Shown: positions 35,514-47,343 of the stretch, piece after piece
How positions within the stretch are numbered: the stretch's first letter is position 1
Layout: each line of letters begins with the position of its first letter
NCBI GenBank assembly: GCA_001600455.1
Contig: BCKC01000002.1
Span: 806,001 to 870,000 of the forward strand
From: Endocalyx cinctus
Taxonomy: Eukaryota > Ascomycota > Sordariomycetes > Amphisphaeriales > Apiosporaceae
DNA length: 64,000 nucleotides
Direction of reading: 5' to 3'
Made by a program: the position numbers and the translations under genes
Notes under the pieces: model-generated
Database searches by the model: none
What the model was told of the DNA's origin: nothing
What the model saw: only the letters and a program-made list of their open reading frames with translations

Positions 35514-37697
35514 ACGCTAAACCAGATTCGTGCAGATTCTAAAAAGCGGTACGCTACACTACTGTAAAGTGGTAAAAATGGGCTACACTATCTACTACAT
35601 ATGTAAAGAACCTACATACATATACATACATACAGTACATACTCCGTGCTAGTCAAGCAGATAGGGTCGTACTGCAGAAATGATGTCGCGTAGGTAATGT
35701 GGCGATTAGTGTACGCAGTATATGTAGATTTTGTATACCACTTTACAGTGCATGCAGAGTAAAAACCAGTTGACCGTTGAGAGAACAATCACGGTTGACC
35801 CATAGTATAACTCGTAAATTGGATGTATGACAGAGTCAGAAGGGGGTACTTGCTTACTTAGCTAGGTACTTACATACAAAGTTGCGCTGTCACAGATAAA
35901 GTGTCCTAATGTCCTGCACGAACTTTTTGACTAAGCTGTAAGCGGAAGAGGAGGAGGGGGATAGGGAGGAGTTTAGGGGTTGAGGAGGTTGAAAAGCGAG
36001 GATGTTTTAAAGTACTTAGGACCTATTATTGGATTATTGATACCTCTAGGCAAGTCTTATCGTTTTCTATTAGTTCGAGGCTGAAATCTAAATTCATCTG
36101 CGCAAATCCCAATGGTTTGATACAGATAATATTAATGAATTGGTGGTTAGTGGTAGCCTTGACTTGCTTACCTTGCATGGCATTTACTCATTTACGAGAA
36201 TGAGAATATCCTTATTGAGTTCTTTTTTTTTTAAGGAATGGTTGGTACCGGACCAGGTAATATTTCGCTCATGTCAGTGGTGTAGGAAAGGGAGGGAAAA
36301 AAAAAAAAAAAAAAAAAAAAAAAACCCTTGGAATGGGCAACGGTCCCTAGTAAAAGATTTAGCCTGCCTTTCTATATGTACAGAGGTGAGTGAGACTTTT
36401 GAGTCTTTTTGTATAATCCCTGTTAGATTCTGTGACTTGATAGATTACCTCCACTTACAATTTCTATAGATATTTCTGTACATAGTAAATCGTCGATAAG
36501 TTTTATTGTCCACAAAATGGAAAATTCTTTGTTCTGTATCATCTCGTCATCGTACTGTATCATCGCCTTTATTTACTTATTCGTTTAGCAAATTTTCTCT
36601 GTCAGCGTTCGATTTTCATAATGGGATCAATTAACGTGCAGCTAAGCCAGTAATTGCAGTGCATTCAATACAGTCAGAAGAATATCTCGACACGGAACAA
36701 GCCACATCCATGAAAATGGTTAAGATGGTAGGTATAGTTCGATAGTCATATTCCCACTATTGGGGTTCGGCTTAATAGTAGCTACAAACCCATCCTAAAG
36801 GTAAATTAAGAACGGCCCCGTATCCATTCCAGATATGGCCCCATATAGATATTTTTGACGTCGAGTCAAAAGCGTTTTGTGTTCATGAGATTGATTGCCT
36901 TAACTTGGTATTCTAAAAAAACATTCAGCCAGCTTTTATATTAGAAAGATATCATCCTATTACTTACTTTATTACCGATACACACACAAAAAAAAAAAAA
37001 AAAAAAAAAAAGATAAAAAAACAAATAAGCTACGAAGACGAGTTAGGAAAGACTCGCAAGCACAGCCCCAGAAGTCCTTCGAGCTGAGGACCCATTTCAG
37101 AAGATCCAACCTGGTCATTTACAGAGAGTATTATTCATTGAATTTTAGTATATTACTATTTAAACACCCACCCCATATTCTTCGTTCCATCTCCTCCCCC
37201 CACCCCCTGTAGATAGCTACAATTAGATTACCCATTCTTTTGTCTTAGCCTATCCATCTCCAAGAACCGATTTAGTGTTTGTCTTTTAAAAAAAAGCACG
37301 ATTACGGCGTACGGAATATTACATGCGGAAATAAGAGGGAGAAAGAAGAGAAGGAGAAGAAAAAAAAAATACGTTTAACCTAGGTACTAGGAACTTTTCA
37401 TTATGAAAAAGATAAAATAAAAAGATATCCAAGCAGATCTGCCTTTTTAAGGACACCTTAACCTAACAGTAGGGAAATAAGTGGTCACGCAATTCCAGAT
37501 TAAGGAATTAACTTTCCTGAATTTATTAAAAAAGTGATTATTATTATACCTGGACATTTTAACATTAGGTATGTATGCATTGCCATTGCACCTTGTACAT
37601 ACTCCAAAATTCGCACATTTCGTATGGCAGAAAAGTTCGCCTTTGTTGCGAACCTTGCATAGCGCTTGAGAGAGTCTCTCCCTCACACTCCCTTTCC

Positions 37698-37727
37698 TTT
37701 TTTTTTTTTTTTTTAAAAAAAAAAAAA
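37698..37727. repeat. T17-A13 homopolymer inverted repeat
   Basis: Seventeen T followed directly by thirteen A, a perfect small snap-back in noncoding DNA, about 220 bp upstream of the poly-Gln gene start. Confidence 0.8.
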
Positions 37728-37861
37728 GAATTAATCATAAAAAAATATTCTTTCTTCCTACTTTCTTTGATTGATTGAATTTGCTGCTGATTTGCAGCCC
37801 CATTCCAAAAATAGGAAAAGGAGACAGAGAAAGTTAGTTAATAGATTTTAAGAATAAAGAG

Positions 37862-37868
<7 letters not shown>

Positions 37869-37897
<29 letters not shown>
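37869..37897. repeat. (AG)n microsatellite
   Basis: About 14 AG units with flanking A-runs, 50-80 bp upstream of the poly-Gln gene ATG, so probably in its 5' leader. Confidence 0.85.
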
Positions 37898-37902
<5 letters not shown>

Positions 37903-37947
37903 AAAAAGTGAGGGTCAAATATTATTTTTGACTGACATAATCCCATT

Positions 37948-40900
37948 ATGCCCTCCTTCGGTCGCAGTGGGAAGCATAGCAACCGTTCGCAGCACAACTT
38001 AGTCGAGCAACAGCAACAACAACAATTACAGCTGCAACAACAGCAACAACAACTTCTTCAACAACAACATATTCAGCAACAGCAGCAACAGCAACTTCTT
38101 CAACAACACCATCCCTCACAACATCAAAATTTAGTGAGTGGTAGTGGCGGAGGAGGAGTCGTAGTAGGAGGTTCTCAAGCACCGCCCCATCAGCAACAAA
38201 CTGGTACAACTACGATATCTTCAATAGCGCCTAATAATTCTTCGACTAGTTCTATTACTCCCCAAGTAGGACGTCGAGTATCTTCAACCGGTATTAATAC
38301 AGACTCTAGCACTTCTATTTCAGCTTCGTCTGGTCAACCACCCGCGCTTGAATCTAGGGATTCCTTTCAACAATCAGAAATACATTCCCAAATCCCACAA
38401 GCGCAACAACATCAGCCGCAGCAGCAAGCCCCACATACCTCCCCCCAGCAACAACAACATCATCACCAAAGACCCCCTCCTCATTATTCAAACGCACAAA
38501 TACAACAAAACCTGGGTGCAGGTCAAAATCCAGGCCTCGCCCAAAATCCAGGCCAAGGTCAAAAACATAATCTTAACCATAATCACGGTCACAATCCTAG
38601 TATATCCCCGAATTTAAACCCCACAGTGCAAAATCCGAAATCTATCCCCCTCAATCAAGCTAACGCCGGTTCTCCATATACGGCACGACCACAACCCCGC
38701 GACAACTTCGCCGAATTGGTTTCGCGATCGCAGTCTCACTCTGCCAGATACTCGCAACACATACCATCTCAATTAACTGCTCAAGAAATATATGGTTTAG
38801 GATCCATTTCCGTCGACGATTTGACACAAACCCTACAAGGCCACGGCGCATCGCCCATTGTTCCTCCAAGCCAACCGTCTACCAACATACCGTATCATAA
38901 CCAAGCCCCACCGGCTGAGACGAAGAGGTCGACACGTAAACTTATCAAGAATATTCTTTCGGGCTCTTCCAGCAAACCTCACCCAGATCATCACTCTTCG
39001 GAGTCACCTCACGATCATAACTCTCAATTAAATCGCAGGCCGTCAAAGCGGCTGAGCAGCCAACCCACACAAAAGCCGTCTTTGTTGACCAGATCCATTG
39101 ACCACCCCGACTGGGTTCCTCCTCCGAGATCAACCTCTCGCCCCCAACAGACTCGTAGTCAACAAGCCCCCAATCATCCCGTACGTTGAAAATAAATAAA
39201 TAAATAAATAAACAAAGTTGAATTATTTCTATATTCCTATGCCGCTCAGCTCCTATTCTAAGTATATATTAACCCTTGTGTACAGCTTCCTCACGACCCT
39301 ATACAAACTAGCATCCGACACGTCCAGAGCGAACACGATTCCCCTTACGACCAAGAAGAAATCGTTTATCAGCAGCAACAAGCCATCGCACAGTTCCAGG
39401 CTGCGCAGCTACTCCAAGCTCAAGCCCAACAGCAAGCTCAGGGAAACGTACAAAACCAGCCAGATCAGCAGCAACTGTACGGCCATATCGTAGTCGACCC
39501 CTCCCAAAATCAATACCCATACGCACAAGCGCAAGAGCAATACCAGCAGCCTCAGCCTTCCAGCCGACCGCCCTTATTTATTGGACAACTCGGCTCCGAG
39601 ACATCGCAGCTTGGAAACGTAGACTCGATATCGCAAGGGTCGCATGATTCGCCTACGTCTGAATCCGAACCGCAACATCAAGTCCCAACTAACCCCCAGC
39701 AGTCTGCTCAAGACTTAACTTCGGTAGCCCACACACCTAACGAAGCCCAATCTCCACAAGCCAATACACCGCAAGACTCGTCTCAACAACAGCATCAACA
39801 ACTAGCAGCCCCGCAAGCACAGAATATGGCACCCCCGCAGCCTGGAGGATCGGGCCAAACTCGTAGATCTGCTGATAATGATAAAATGCGTTCCGTCGAG
39901 CCACCGATGGGACCGCCGCCTGGATATAGACATAGTCAGGGTAATATGACGTCAATGAGCCAGCTCCCTCCTACTCCCGGTGTTTCGGGCGCACCGGTTG
40001 ACTTTCGTCCGAACGCTGCACAAGACGGTGGTGATCGTGGCCGGAACAGTAGCCCTCAGCCGCCGACAGGTGAACGTGCCGAGGCGGACCAAGAAAAGCA
40101 GTTTAAAGATTTACGTAAGCACGAAGTGCAGTTTATTTTATATCAACAATGCACTAATTTAGAGTACAGTAACAAAATACAAGAACGTGAAAAGGCTATA
40201 TTTCGATGGTAAGACACAGATCGAGCAGCTGGGCTCCCAGGTCGAGACGTTACAGAATGCCGTAGCGAACCAGCGTATCACGCAGTCGCGAACGGCGCTC
40301 GACGATAACGAATATTTAACTCGGTTCAACCGACTGAACGGCGCCATTAACAACTTATCATTCAATATTCGCAAAGATTGGCGCTCTTTACCGGGCTGGG
40401 TAGAGAGGTACGTCAGCCCTGACGCGCTCAAGACGGGTAAGCAGGAGATGACGGCGGTCGGACGGGCCGTCGTCTCTCGGTGGCTGTACGAGGAGATATT
40501 CAACAAATGTTTCCATCCCGGTCTAGAAGGCGACCTGAGTTGCAGCTTGAAGCAGATTGAGCAGAATATTCGCAGGTTTTCATACACCATGAACAGCCAA
40601 GAGGAGTTCGACGCATTAACCAATAAGGTGATCAATTGGAGGATGGCGACTTTGGAAGGATTGCAGCATATGCTCTATTCGCCCGATAGCGCCGAGCACA
40701 AGGCTGATTTCACCAAGATGGCGACAACAAACCTCTCAGCGACGCTGTACCAGTACCTGACGGATCCGCCGCCTCAGGGGGTGGATGGTAGCGCGTCCAT
40801 GATTATCGAATTGGCTGTGGGAATCGCTTCAAACTTACCTTTGGAGAGTCGAGATGTGGCCCTGACGTACCCGTTACCGGGAGACCCGATACAACTTGAG

Positions 40901-41257
40901 ATAATGGAACCGGAGAAGACGGGATTACCGCCGTTACCCGACGCCGCGGACGAGGGGGACGAAAGCAACTCCAAGGAGAGCAGCGACAAGGCCGCCAAGC
41001 GCGAAAAGACAAAAAGTGGTATGTTGACAATGCTTAGCGGCGGGCCGCCGAACAACCCGGCCAGCAGAAAAGGTAGCACGGCATCGATTCTTACTGACAC
41101 GGCCACGTCGATAGTATCGGCAGCAGGGACGGGAGTAGCATCGCAGCAGCAACAATTGGTGAAAGACTCTAACAGAGTACGGTTCGCGGGTTTTGTAGGA
41201 GTAGAAGTCAGGGGGCGGCAGGTATTGGTCAAAGCTCCGGTATGGGCTCTGGGTTAA
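37948..41257 (+). CDS. Poly-Gln fungal protein with conserved C-terminal helical domain, 1049 aa
   Basis: Exons 37948-39180, 39286-40114, 40170-41257 with fitting phases; 1049 aa. The first 50 residues after MPSFGRSGKHSNRSQ are nearly pure Gln/Leu/His. The next about 650 are low-complexity Gln/Pro/Ser/Asn. The C-terminal third is conserved-looking: ADQEKQFKDLLTKYKNVKRL spans the 40114/40170 splice, then a coiled coil (KTQIEQLGSQVETLQNAV), then NLSFNIRKDWRSLPGWVERY, EMTAVGRAVVSRWLYEEIFN and NNPASRKGSTASILTDT. There is no signal peptide or catalytic motif. This looks like a cytosolic or nuclear scaffold or regulator; I do not recognise a named family. Intron 1 contains an (AAAT)n repeat at 39189-39213. 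The Gln tract is CAA/CAG mixed, which would slow repeat expansion. Confidence 0.85.
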
Positions 41258-42526
41258 AAAAAAAGGAGAGATATCTGTCTTGACTTTATCTTGAACGGAG
41301 GAGGAAAAAAAGGAGTAATATGGTGTCGGCCTCTCCCCTTTCCTTACCTCTTATAGTACCCGAATTACCTCGAAAAGCGACTCACGCCCATTTCCACCTC
41401 CCCGCTCTTTCTCCTTTCCTAATCATCTCGTACCCATCCTCTCGTTCGTCTACGGTTATGGTAATATCCAAGCGCTGGAAGGGGGAAAAGGACAAGCAAA
41501 GGTAGTGCGGAATAAACAACCCAAAATTTACGTTTCGAAATTCTTGTCTAAACATAAAAGAAAGACGTTTTTTATTCTCTCTTCTACTTTTCACGTTTCG
41601 TCTTGTTTACGACTTACAGTACCGGCTCTAGCCCTCGGATCGGACGGATTTTGAATGACTTATTTTACGCAGATAAGGGTATTATTGGTTGGTCGGTGAC
41701 TTTTCATGGAATAGGGTTTTTATCCGATAAGGAATGATGAATGGATGGGATAGGATGGAATGAGATGGCATGAGTGGTTAAGGTTGAAGGAGTTATCCTG
41801 ACGGGATAACTCTTTTCTTATAGTTATTTCTTTGCTTAGGGGAGGGGGGATATTCTGTCTGATAACGCGAAAAGATCAGTCATTTAATCTTTTGTACTCT
41901 TCATACCCAATGGACTGAAATCTCTTTCGATGATGGAAAGAAAAGGGGAAACCTTTCGCGTCTACATTATCTCCATCCCAACGTGATTAAGCTATCTAAT
42001 CGTAGTCCACAAGTATGGGACTTTGATGCAAAAATGACCATTATAACTTCCGATTCTTGACTTGAAATGTATTGTTATCCCTCCCTCTTCTCATGAACCT
42101 CGGAATGTAACATAATTTCTTACGTTCTTATGATACAGAATATCTGAGATATGTATTTTCTTAGTAAGGGGAGATTTTGCTTGCTTGCTTGCTTACCTGC
42201 TAAGAGCAAGTACTACACCGCTTTCAATTTTGGGATATTCTGCCGAATTTTTTTTTTTTTTTTTTTTGTTTATCATTGCCCCTCCATTTCTGAAAAAAAA
42301 GCCCCTCCTTTTACTGGTTACGCGGAAGCTCTGACTAAGAATATCTTATCTGCTAGAAGAAGAAAGGAGACGTTAATATAGAAATATTTCTTTCTTATTA
42401 AGCGTCATACTTTGTTGTAGAAAAGAAAAAAAAAACTCTGAGTGTATAACACTGCTAGAGGAGATACAAGACGCATAAACGAGAGATAAAAAAAAAAGTT
42501 CGAAAGACGCAGCATACGCATACATC
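41258..42526. other. Intergenic
   Basis: 1.3 kb between two plus-strand genes. It contains a GGATGGGATAGGATGGAATGAGATGG-type imperfect repeat around 41741-41770, a CTTG tetranucleotide repeat at 42179-42194 and a T21 run at about 42248. No gene seen. Confidence 0.55.
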
Positions 42527-43467
42527 ATGGCGACCACGTCGAAACCCAAACCCACGCACCTCGAACCCTCGGAGCTGGGGACGAAGGAATAGTAGGTGTT
42601 CCTATACATACGCAATTCTCTCTCTCTCCTTTTTTTTTTTCTTTTTAGAAAAGCTAACATTTCACTAACAAGTAAAGATATATATCAAAAACGCATTATA
42701 GTTGGGATAACCTCTACGCACTCGAATTGACCAACCACGCGCACGATCCTTCCGACGAAGGAACCGTCTGGTTCGACGATTCCGACGCCGAAGCCAAGAT
42801 GATATCGTACCTGACCGACTTACGTTCCTCCTCTTCCTCTTCTGCTTCTGATGCTTTTTCGGACACCTCGAATTGGAACTTCCTCGATCTCGGAACCGGA
42901 AACGGTTCGTTATTGTTCAACCTCCGCGAAGCCGGTTTCACGACCGGGTGTCGTATGCTGGGCGTGGATTATAGCGAGAAGAGCGTCGAGTTCGCTAAGA
43001 GGATCGCGATTTCGAGACGGGAAGAACAAGAAGATCAAGAACAAGAGTCGGAAGAAGATGTAGAGTTCAAAGTTCACGATATCCTAAAAGATCCTCCCGA
43101 GATTCTAGGTACTTGGGACGTCGTGCTAGATAAGGGCACCTTCGACGCCATCTCCCTATCATCGGAAACCGAAACCGAAACGGAGACGGGAGAAGGTGGA
43201 GAAGAAAGTCAAAGAAAGCGGGTGAGCGAACGGTACGCGTCCCGCGTTTTACCCCTTTTACGCGAGGGCGGGCTGTTCTTGATTACTAGCTGTAACTGGA
43301 CCGAGGAAGAACTCAAGGCTTGGTTCGTCGATCGGGAACTGGGGGGAGAAGGAGATACAAAATGGAAATTCGAGGTTTTTGGTCATGTTCCTTACCGTAG
43401 TTTCAGCTTCGGTGGTGTCAAGGGTCAGACAATCAGCACCTTGTGTTTCAGAAAAGTGAAGAAATAA
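42527..43467 (+). CDS. efm4: Protein-lysine methyltransferase Efm4 (eEF1A)
   Basis: S-adenosylmethionine-dependent class I methyltransferase of the Efm4/See1/METTL10 family, which methylates a lysine of elongation factor eEF1A (Lys316 in yeast) in the cytosol. Exons 42527-42591 and 42702-43467; 276 aa. The intron (GTAGGT donor, TTATAG acceptor) splits a Tyr codon in KEYWDNLYALELTNH, the family N-terminal motif. SAM motif I is NFLDLGTGNGSLLF and the acidic loop is MLGVDYSEKSVEFAKR. The signature DVVLDKGTFDAISL and the C-terminal FLITSCNWTEEEL complete the match. Odd points are a Ser run (SSSSSSASDAF) between the N-terminal motif and motif I, and an acidic (ET)n-type insertion after the DKGTFDAI motif, both low-complexity. 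Convergent with the PP2A scaffold gene. Confidence 0.93.
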
Positions 43468-43967
43468 AGATATACTCGGGATACAAGTAGACCAGACCAA
43501 CTATTAAAAAAAAGAATTCTATTCGACTCGTTCATTGCTTTTTTCTCGTGCTTTTCGTCATTTTACTTTCATTTTTTGCTTTCTTTCATTTTTTTTTTTT
43601 TGTGTTATTCTTACAGAGAGACCTGGATAGTGATTTACCAGGTGAAAAATAGCGTCATTTGCGCGCCTTCGCTCAACGATGATGATGACCATTATCTTTT
43701 CTATCATATACCTCCTTCGAAACCTCGAGCCTGTAATGACGTGAATCACATTAGGAGGACCTCCAAAGACATCAACCATCTAATAAGTGTATGCACTCCT
43801 TCCTTTCCCCCCCTTGCGATTCCCTTCTAAATTCGTAAGCGGCGTAAAGGTTCTTGAAAAAAGGGACGGCTATTCCTCGAAAGATGTAATTCTCTGTAAG
43901 GTATAACTACGTGCTCGGGAATAGACATCTGTTCAATATCCATTTTTTTCTTCTTCTCTCTTGTAAT
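43468..43967. other. Convergent 3' intergenic spacer
   Basis: 0.5 kb between the stops of efm4 (+) and the PP2A A subunit (-). It contains a T-rich tract at about 43590-43600. No gene seen. Confidence 0.6.
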
Positions 43968-46364
43968 CTATGGCGACGTGTTCATAGGTTCTCCACCCAT
44001 CCCAGGAATGCTTGCAATTGATGTCGTAGCGAAATACCGTACATCTACATCGTCATCCTTCTGTAATTTCTCCAAGTTTGGCAAAACACGCTGCTGAATC
44101 AACTCGGTCGCCTGAGGAGAAGCGGTCGAGTTCGTCGTTCCGGCCTTTTCCAGGCTGTAAATCGTACCCTCGTCCGGCAGCCGCTTCAGAACATCGATCA
44201 AGCATCCGTATGTCTTTGCTACGTTAAAGCGGATGTTGGGGATATCATCCTCAACAAGCTTGTCAAGCATGGGTAAGATGCTCTTGCCAATAACATCAAG
44301 ACTGACCACGGTCGCCAGGGTCTAGAATAGAATGTAAGTAAAAGCCTGCATGTATTCACGCGTCTAGTTAGAACTCACCGAAATTGCGAAGCAGGTTGTC
44401 ATCCGGTACAAGTAGTTAGGGTGTGAGCCCATGGCCATGACCTTAGGTATGATGGCCTCACTAGCCCATTCGACGCCGAATACCTCGGTGAGCTTCTTGA
44501 GATTGTGGGTTGCCGCCTCTCTAATAGAGAAGACGGTGTCTCCTAACCAACCCATGCACAAACCGCTGAGTTTCTCGTCGAAGAATTGCACCCCGAGTTG
44601 ACTCGCAAGAAGTGGAATATACTCGATGATGGCGAGTCGCACCCGCCATTGCTTGTCCTCTGCAAGCTGAACAATCGCAGGGAGCAGCGACTGCGATAGC
44701 AAATCGATACCAATGACTTTACTAGGTTAGCTTGGCGTACATTTCTCGGTGTTTAGTTGGACCCAAAAAAAAAAAACATACCTTTATTTACGAGCTCGAG
44801 TTTCGAGATGATATGGAGACGGACTTCGGGAAACTCGTCTTTCAACATCTGCAGAAACATTGGCAGAAGGTGGTCAATAGTCCTAAATAAAAGGTAAATG
44901 TGTTAGTACAGGTATCCCTTGACATCGAGAGGGAAAACTTTTTTATGAATACGTACTCCTGTTTGCCAAGGATGGGCGCGAGACCGCTAATCTGCGTTCC
45001 CAGGGCGGCACGAACGTGCTGAGAAGTATCGGAGACTAAATCTTCGATAGAGCTCATAATGTCGTTAAGGAGTGTGTTTCGGTCAATCAAAGCACAGAAG
45101 CCCGGGATTTGACCAGCGATCGCAGTCCGAACCTCGGCCTCGTTGTCTTTCAATAGTTTGACAAAGGCAGGAACCAAATCTCTTGATAGGACTTCTTCGT
45201 CTACCGCTTTCGCAATCTAGCACGACAATCAATTGATTAGTAAACGGCTCAAAAGCTAAAATTCTTTGCGGACCTGGTGAATTACCTTTTCGAATCTATC
45301 GGCAATCATATATCGAACCCGCCAGCTCTTGTCTTCTATCAAGTTTCGCAGCGCCGCCAGTAAAACGCCGTGGCTTCCTTGTTGTTCCTTGGGTACGACC
45401 TCGGCGATAGCAATAAGGGATTCGACCGTGAGTAATCGTACGCTGTCCTGGTCATCTTGAGCCAGATGCTGGAAAAGAGGTATCATCTCTTGAACAGCGA
45501 TAGTGGGTGTCATCTCCTTCACAAATTTGGCGAGGTTCGTGGCAGATTGTCTGCGGACCATGGGCGTCTCATCGTGAACAAGGGCACCGAATTGAGATCG
45601 GAGCTGCTCTTGAACGGGCGGGGAGACTTTGCTGTAGGGTGTCGTGAACAAACCGCAACCGGACACTTTGGATGTGAACCAATCGGCTTTAGCGAGCCGA
45701 ATGGTAAGTGGGATAAAGTATTCTTCGACTTGTTGGGAGGAGAGCTCGGAGCAAATCTTGTTTAATGATTCAACGGCCTAAATGGACGCGTTAGATGTTT
45801 ATGTACGATAGCTATGATTTTTTCACGCATGGGATATGATTGATTGATACGGACCTTGTCTCGAACGACTGGTTCCTCGATAGCGGCGAGGTTCTCGAGC
45901 GGCGAAAGGAGGACGTGACCATACTCTGGACCACCTACGTACTCGAGGAAGCTACCAAGTTCTTCGCTAAGAGCTACAAGCACCTCATCTTCGTCTTCGA
46001 CCGACTCTGTAGAAATAGCAGGGGTTAGATAAGACTTGAGGCGAGGGGTGGATAGGGGGGTTGCTGTAAAGACAAGTAAAAAGTAAGAGAACGGAATTTC
46101 TAACCATCTAGAAAGGGAATGAGTTCCTCTCGAGTGCGCTCAGCTCCCAGAGCCAACGCGATAGTGGAAAGTCGGTGGATGGCGTTCAATCGAAGAAGGA
46201 CATCGTCATGCTATTCCATAGTATAGAACAGGTTAGAAATGAACAGGAAAATATATATCTTCTTTTTCTTCTTCTTCGGAAATAAATGAGAAACTTACCT
46301 TTAGTTCATCTATGAGCACGGCGATAGGGTAGAGCTCGTCATTTGTATTTTGCGCCTCTGCCAT
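43968..46364 (-). CDS. PP2A scaffold A subunit (HEAT-repeat protein, Tpd3-like)
   Basis: Structural A subunit of protein phosphatase 2A, which holds the catalytic C and variable B subunits in cytosol and nucleus. Eight exons (minus): 46364-46299, 46210-46105, 46006-45855, 45777-45286, 45216-44957, 44882-44782, 44716-44379, 44321-43968, giving 622 aa, normal for the family. The whole protein is about 15 HEAT repeats, for example [99 protein letters not shown] and [20 protein letters not shown] across the last splice. All phases check. Two introns use weak donors (GTTAGA at 46104 and GTCCGT at 45854). The start is 980 bp from, and divergent to, Frs1. Confidence 0.95.
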
Positions 46365-47343
46365 AACGGGCTATAGTAATATGTATTGTATGCGTATTTT
46401 TTTTATTGATTTGAATTTTCAAGGATAAAGAAAAGATCGGGAAAAGAGTTAGGAGTCGAAGGTATTTGTTGATTCTGATTTGTGACGTTGTTGATCGCGT
46501 GCGGAGTGATGCAACAAGGTCAAGTCAGGATTCAGGAATCAGAATTCAGGTCAAAGTCGGGTTCTCATTAGATGCCTTCTTTTATAGTATTTAGGTACCT
46601 TTTTTTTTTTAATTTTAGAAGAAGAACATCTATCGCGAAGTACCTTGGACTTCAAAAAATAGAAAAAGCAATCTACTTTTCGCTTTTTAGAAAATGTATA
46701 AAGTCAAGCTTAGAAATGTGTGGGGTTGGAGGGAAAGAGGGAAAGATGAAGTAAAATAATAAGTTAATCTGGGGGTATCTATCATGAAAGAATGGGAGAT
46801 GAACAAATTGGGGGTTTGACGTATTTGTTGTGGTTGAGAAAAGAAGGCTTTTTGGCTTTGATCTCTCCTATCGTACGTATGATATAGTAAAAGAGGTACA
46901 TAACAAATTGTATACAAAACATACTGTTACGTATGTTTACATACCTAGAATATAGTGAGAAGAAGAGGCCTGAGCGTGTAGAATATACTTGATAAAATTA
47001 CGCTTAGAGGTACTTAGGTACCTAAAGTATACAAATTAGGCACGCAGGTACCTAGGTATAGGTACCTATACAGGTATATTACTTGGTATATTCACATAAA
47101 TTAGTGGATTCACTATTTAAGCTATTTTATCGTCCTACCCGAAAATCAATATTCAATTAAACCGTACCCATGGCGGGGTGATTTGGGAAATAAAACTTCC
47201 TAGGTGACTCAATCAATAGACGACTACCCTCCGAGATTTATATTGACAGATATATAGAGATTAAAGTATAGAGATACTTCTCTCCATATATAAGAAAGGA
47301 ATTACGAGGGAAAAGAAAGTAGACAAGAGAAATATAAGAAAAA
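46365..47343. other. Divergent promoter region, PP2A A / Frs1
   Basis: Just under 1 kb between two divergent essential genes. It contains a second cluster of TAGGTACCTA-type palindromes at 47005-47080 and an AGGTACCTTTTT at 46591. AG-rich DNA directly precedes the Frs1 ATG. No gene seen. Confidence 0.6.
47005..47085. repeat. TAGGTACCTA palindrome cluster
   Basis: Several overlapping copies within 80 bp: TTAGGTACCTAA near 47014, CAGGTACCTAGGTATAGGTACC near 47046. Noncoding, about 270 bp upstream of the Frs1 start. Confidence 0.7.

Larger units (their letters stand above)
32261..37947. other. 5.7 kb gene desert
   Basis: The longest stretch without a supported gene. It has TACTCCGTA/TACGGAGTA copies at 33744 and 34744 and a near copy at 35640. 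Homopolymers: A28 at 36297-36324, A24 at 36988-37011, T17 followed by A13 at 37698-37727. There is an AG microsatellite at 37869-37897 and a TACATACATACA repeat at about 35612-35634. A decayed-looking coding frame lies at 35196-35513 (minus). The last 500 bp are the promoter of the poly-Gln gene. Confidence 0.55.
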
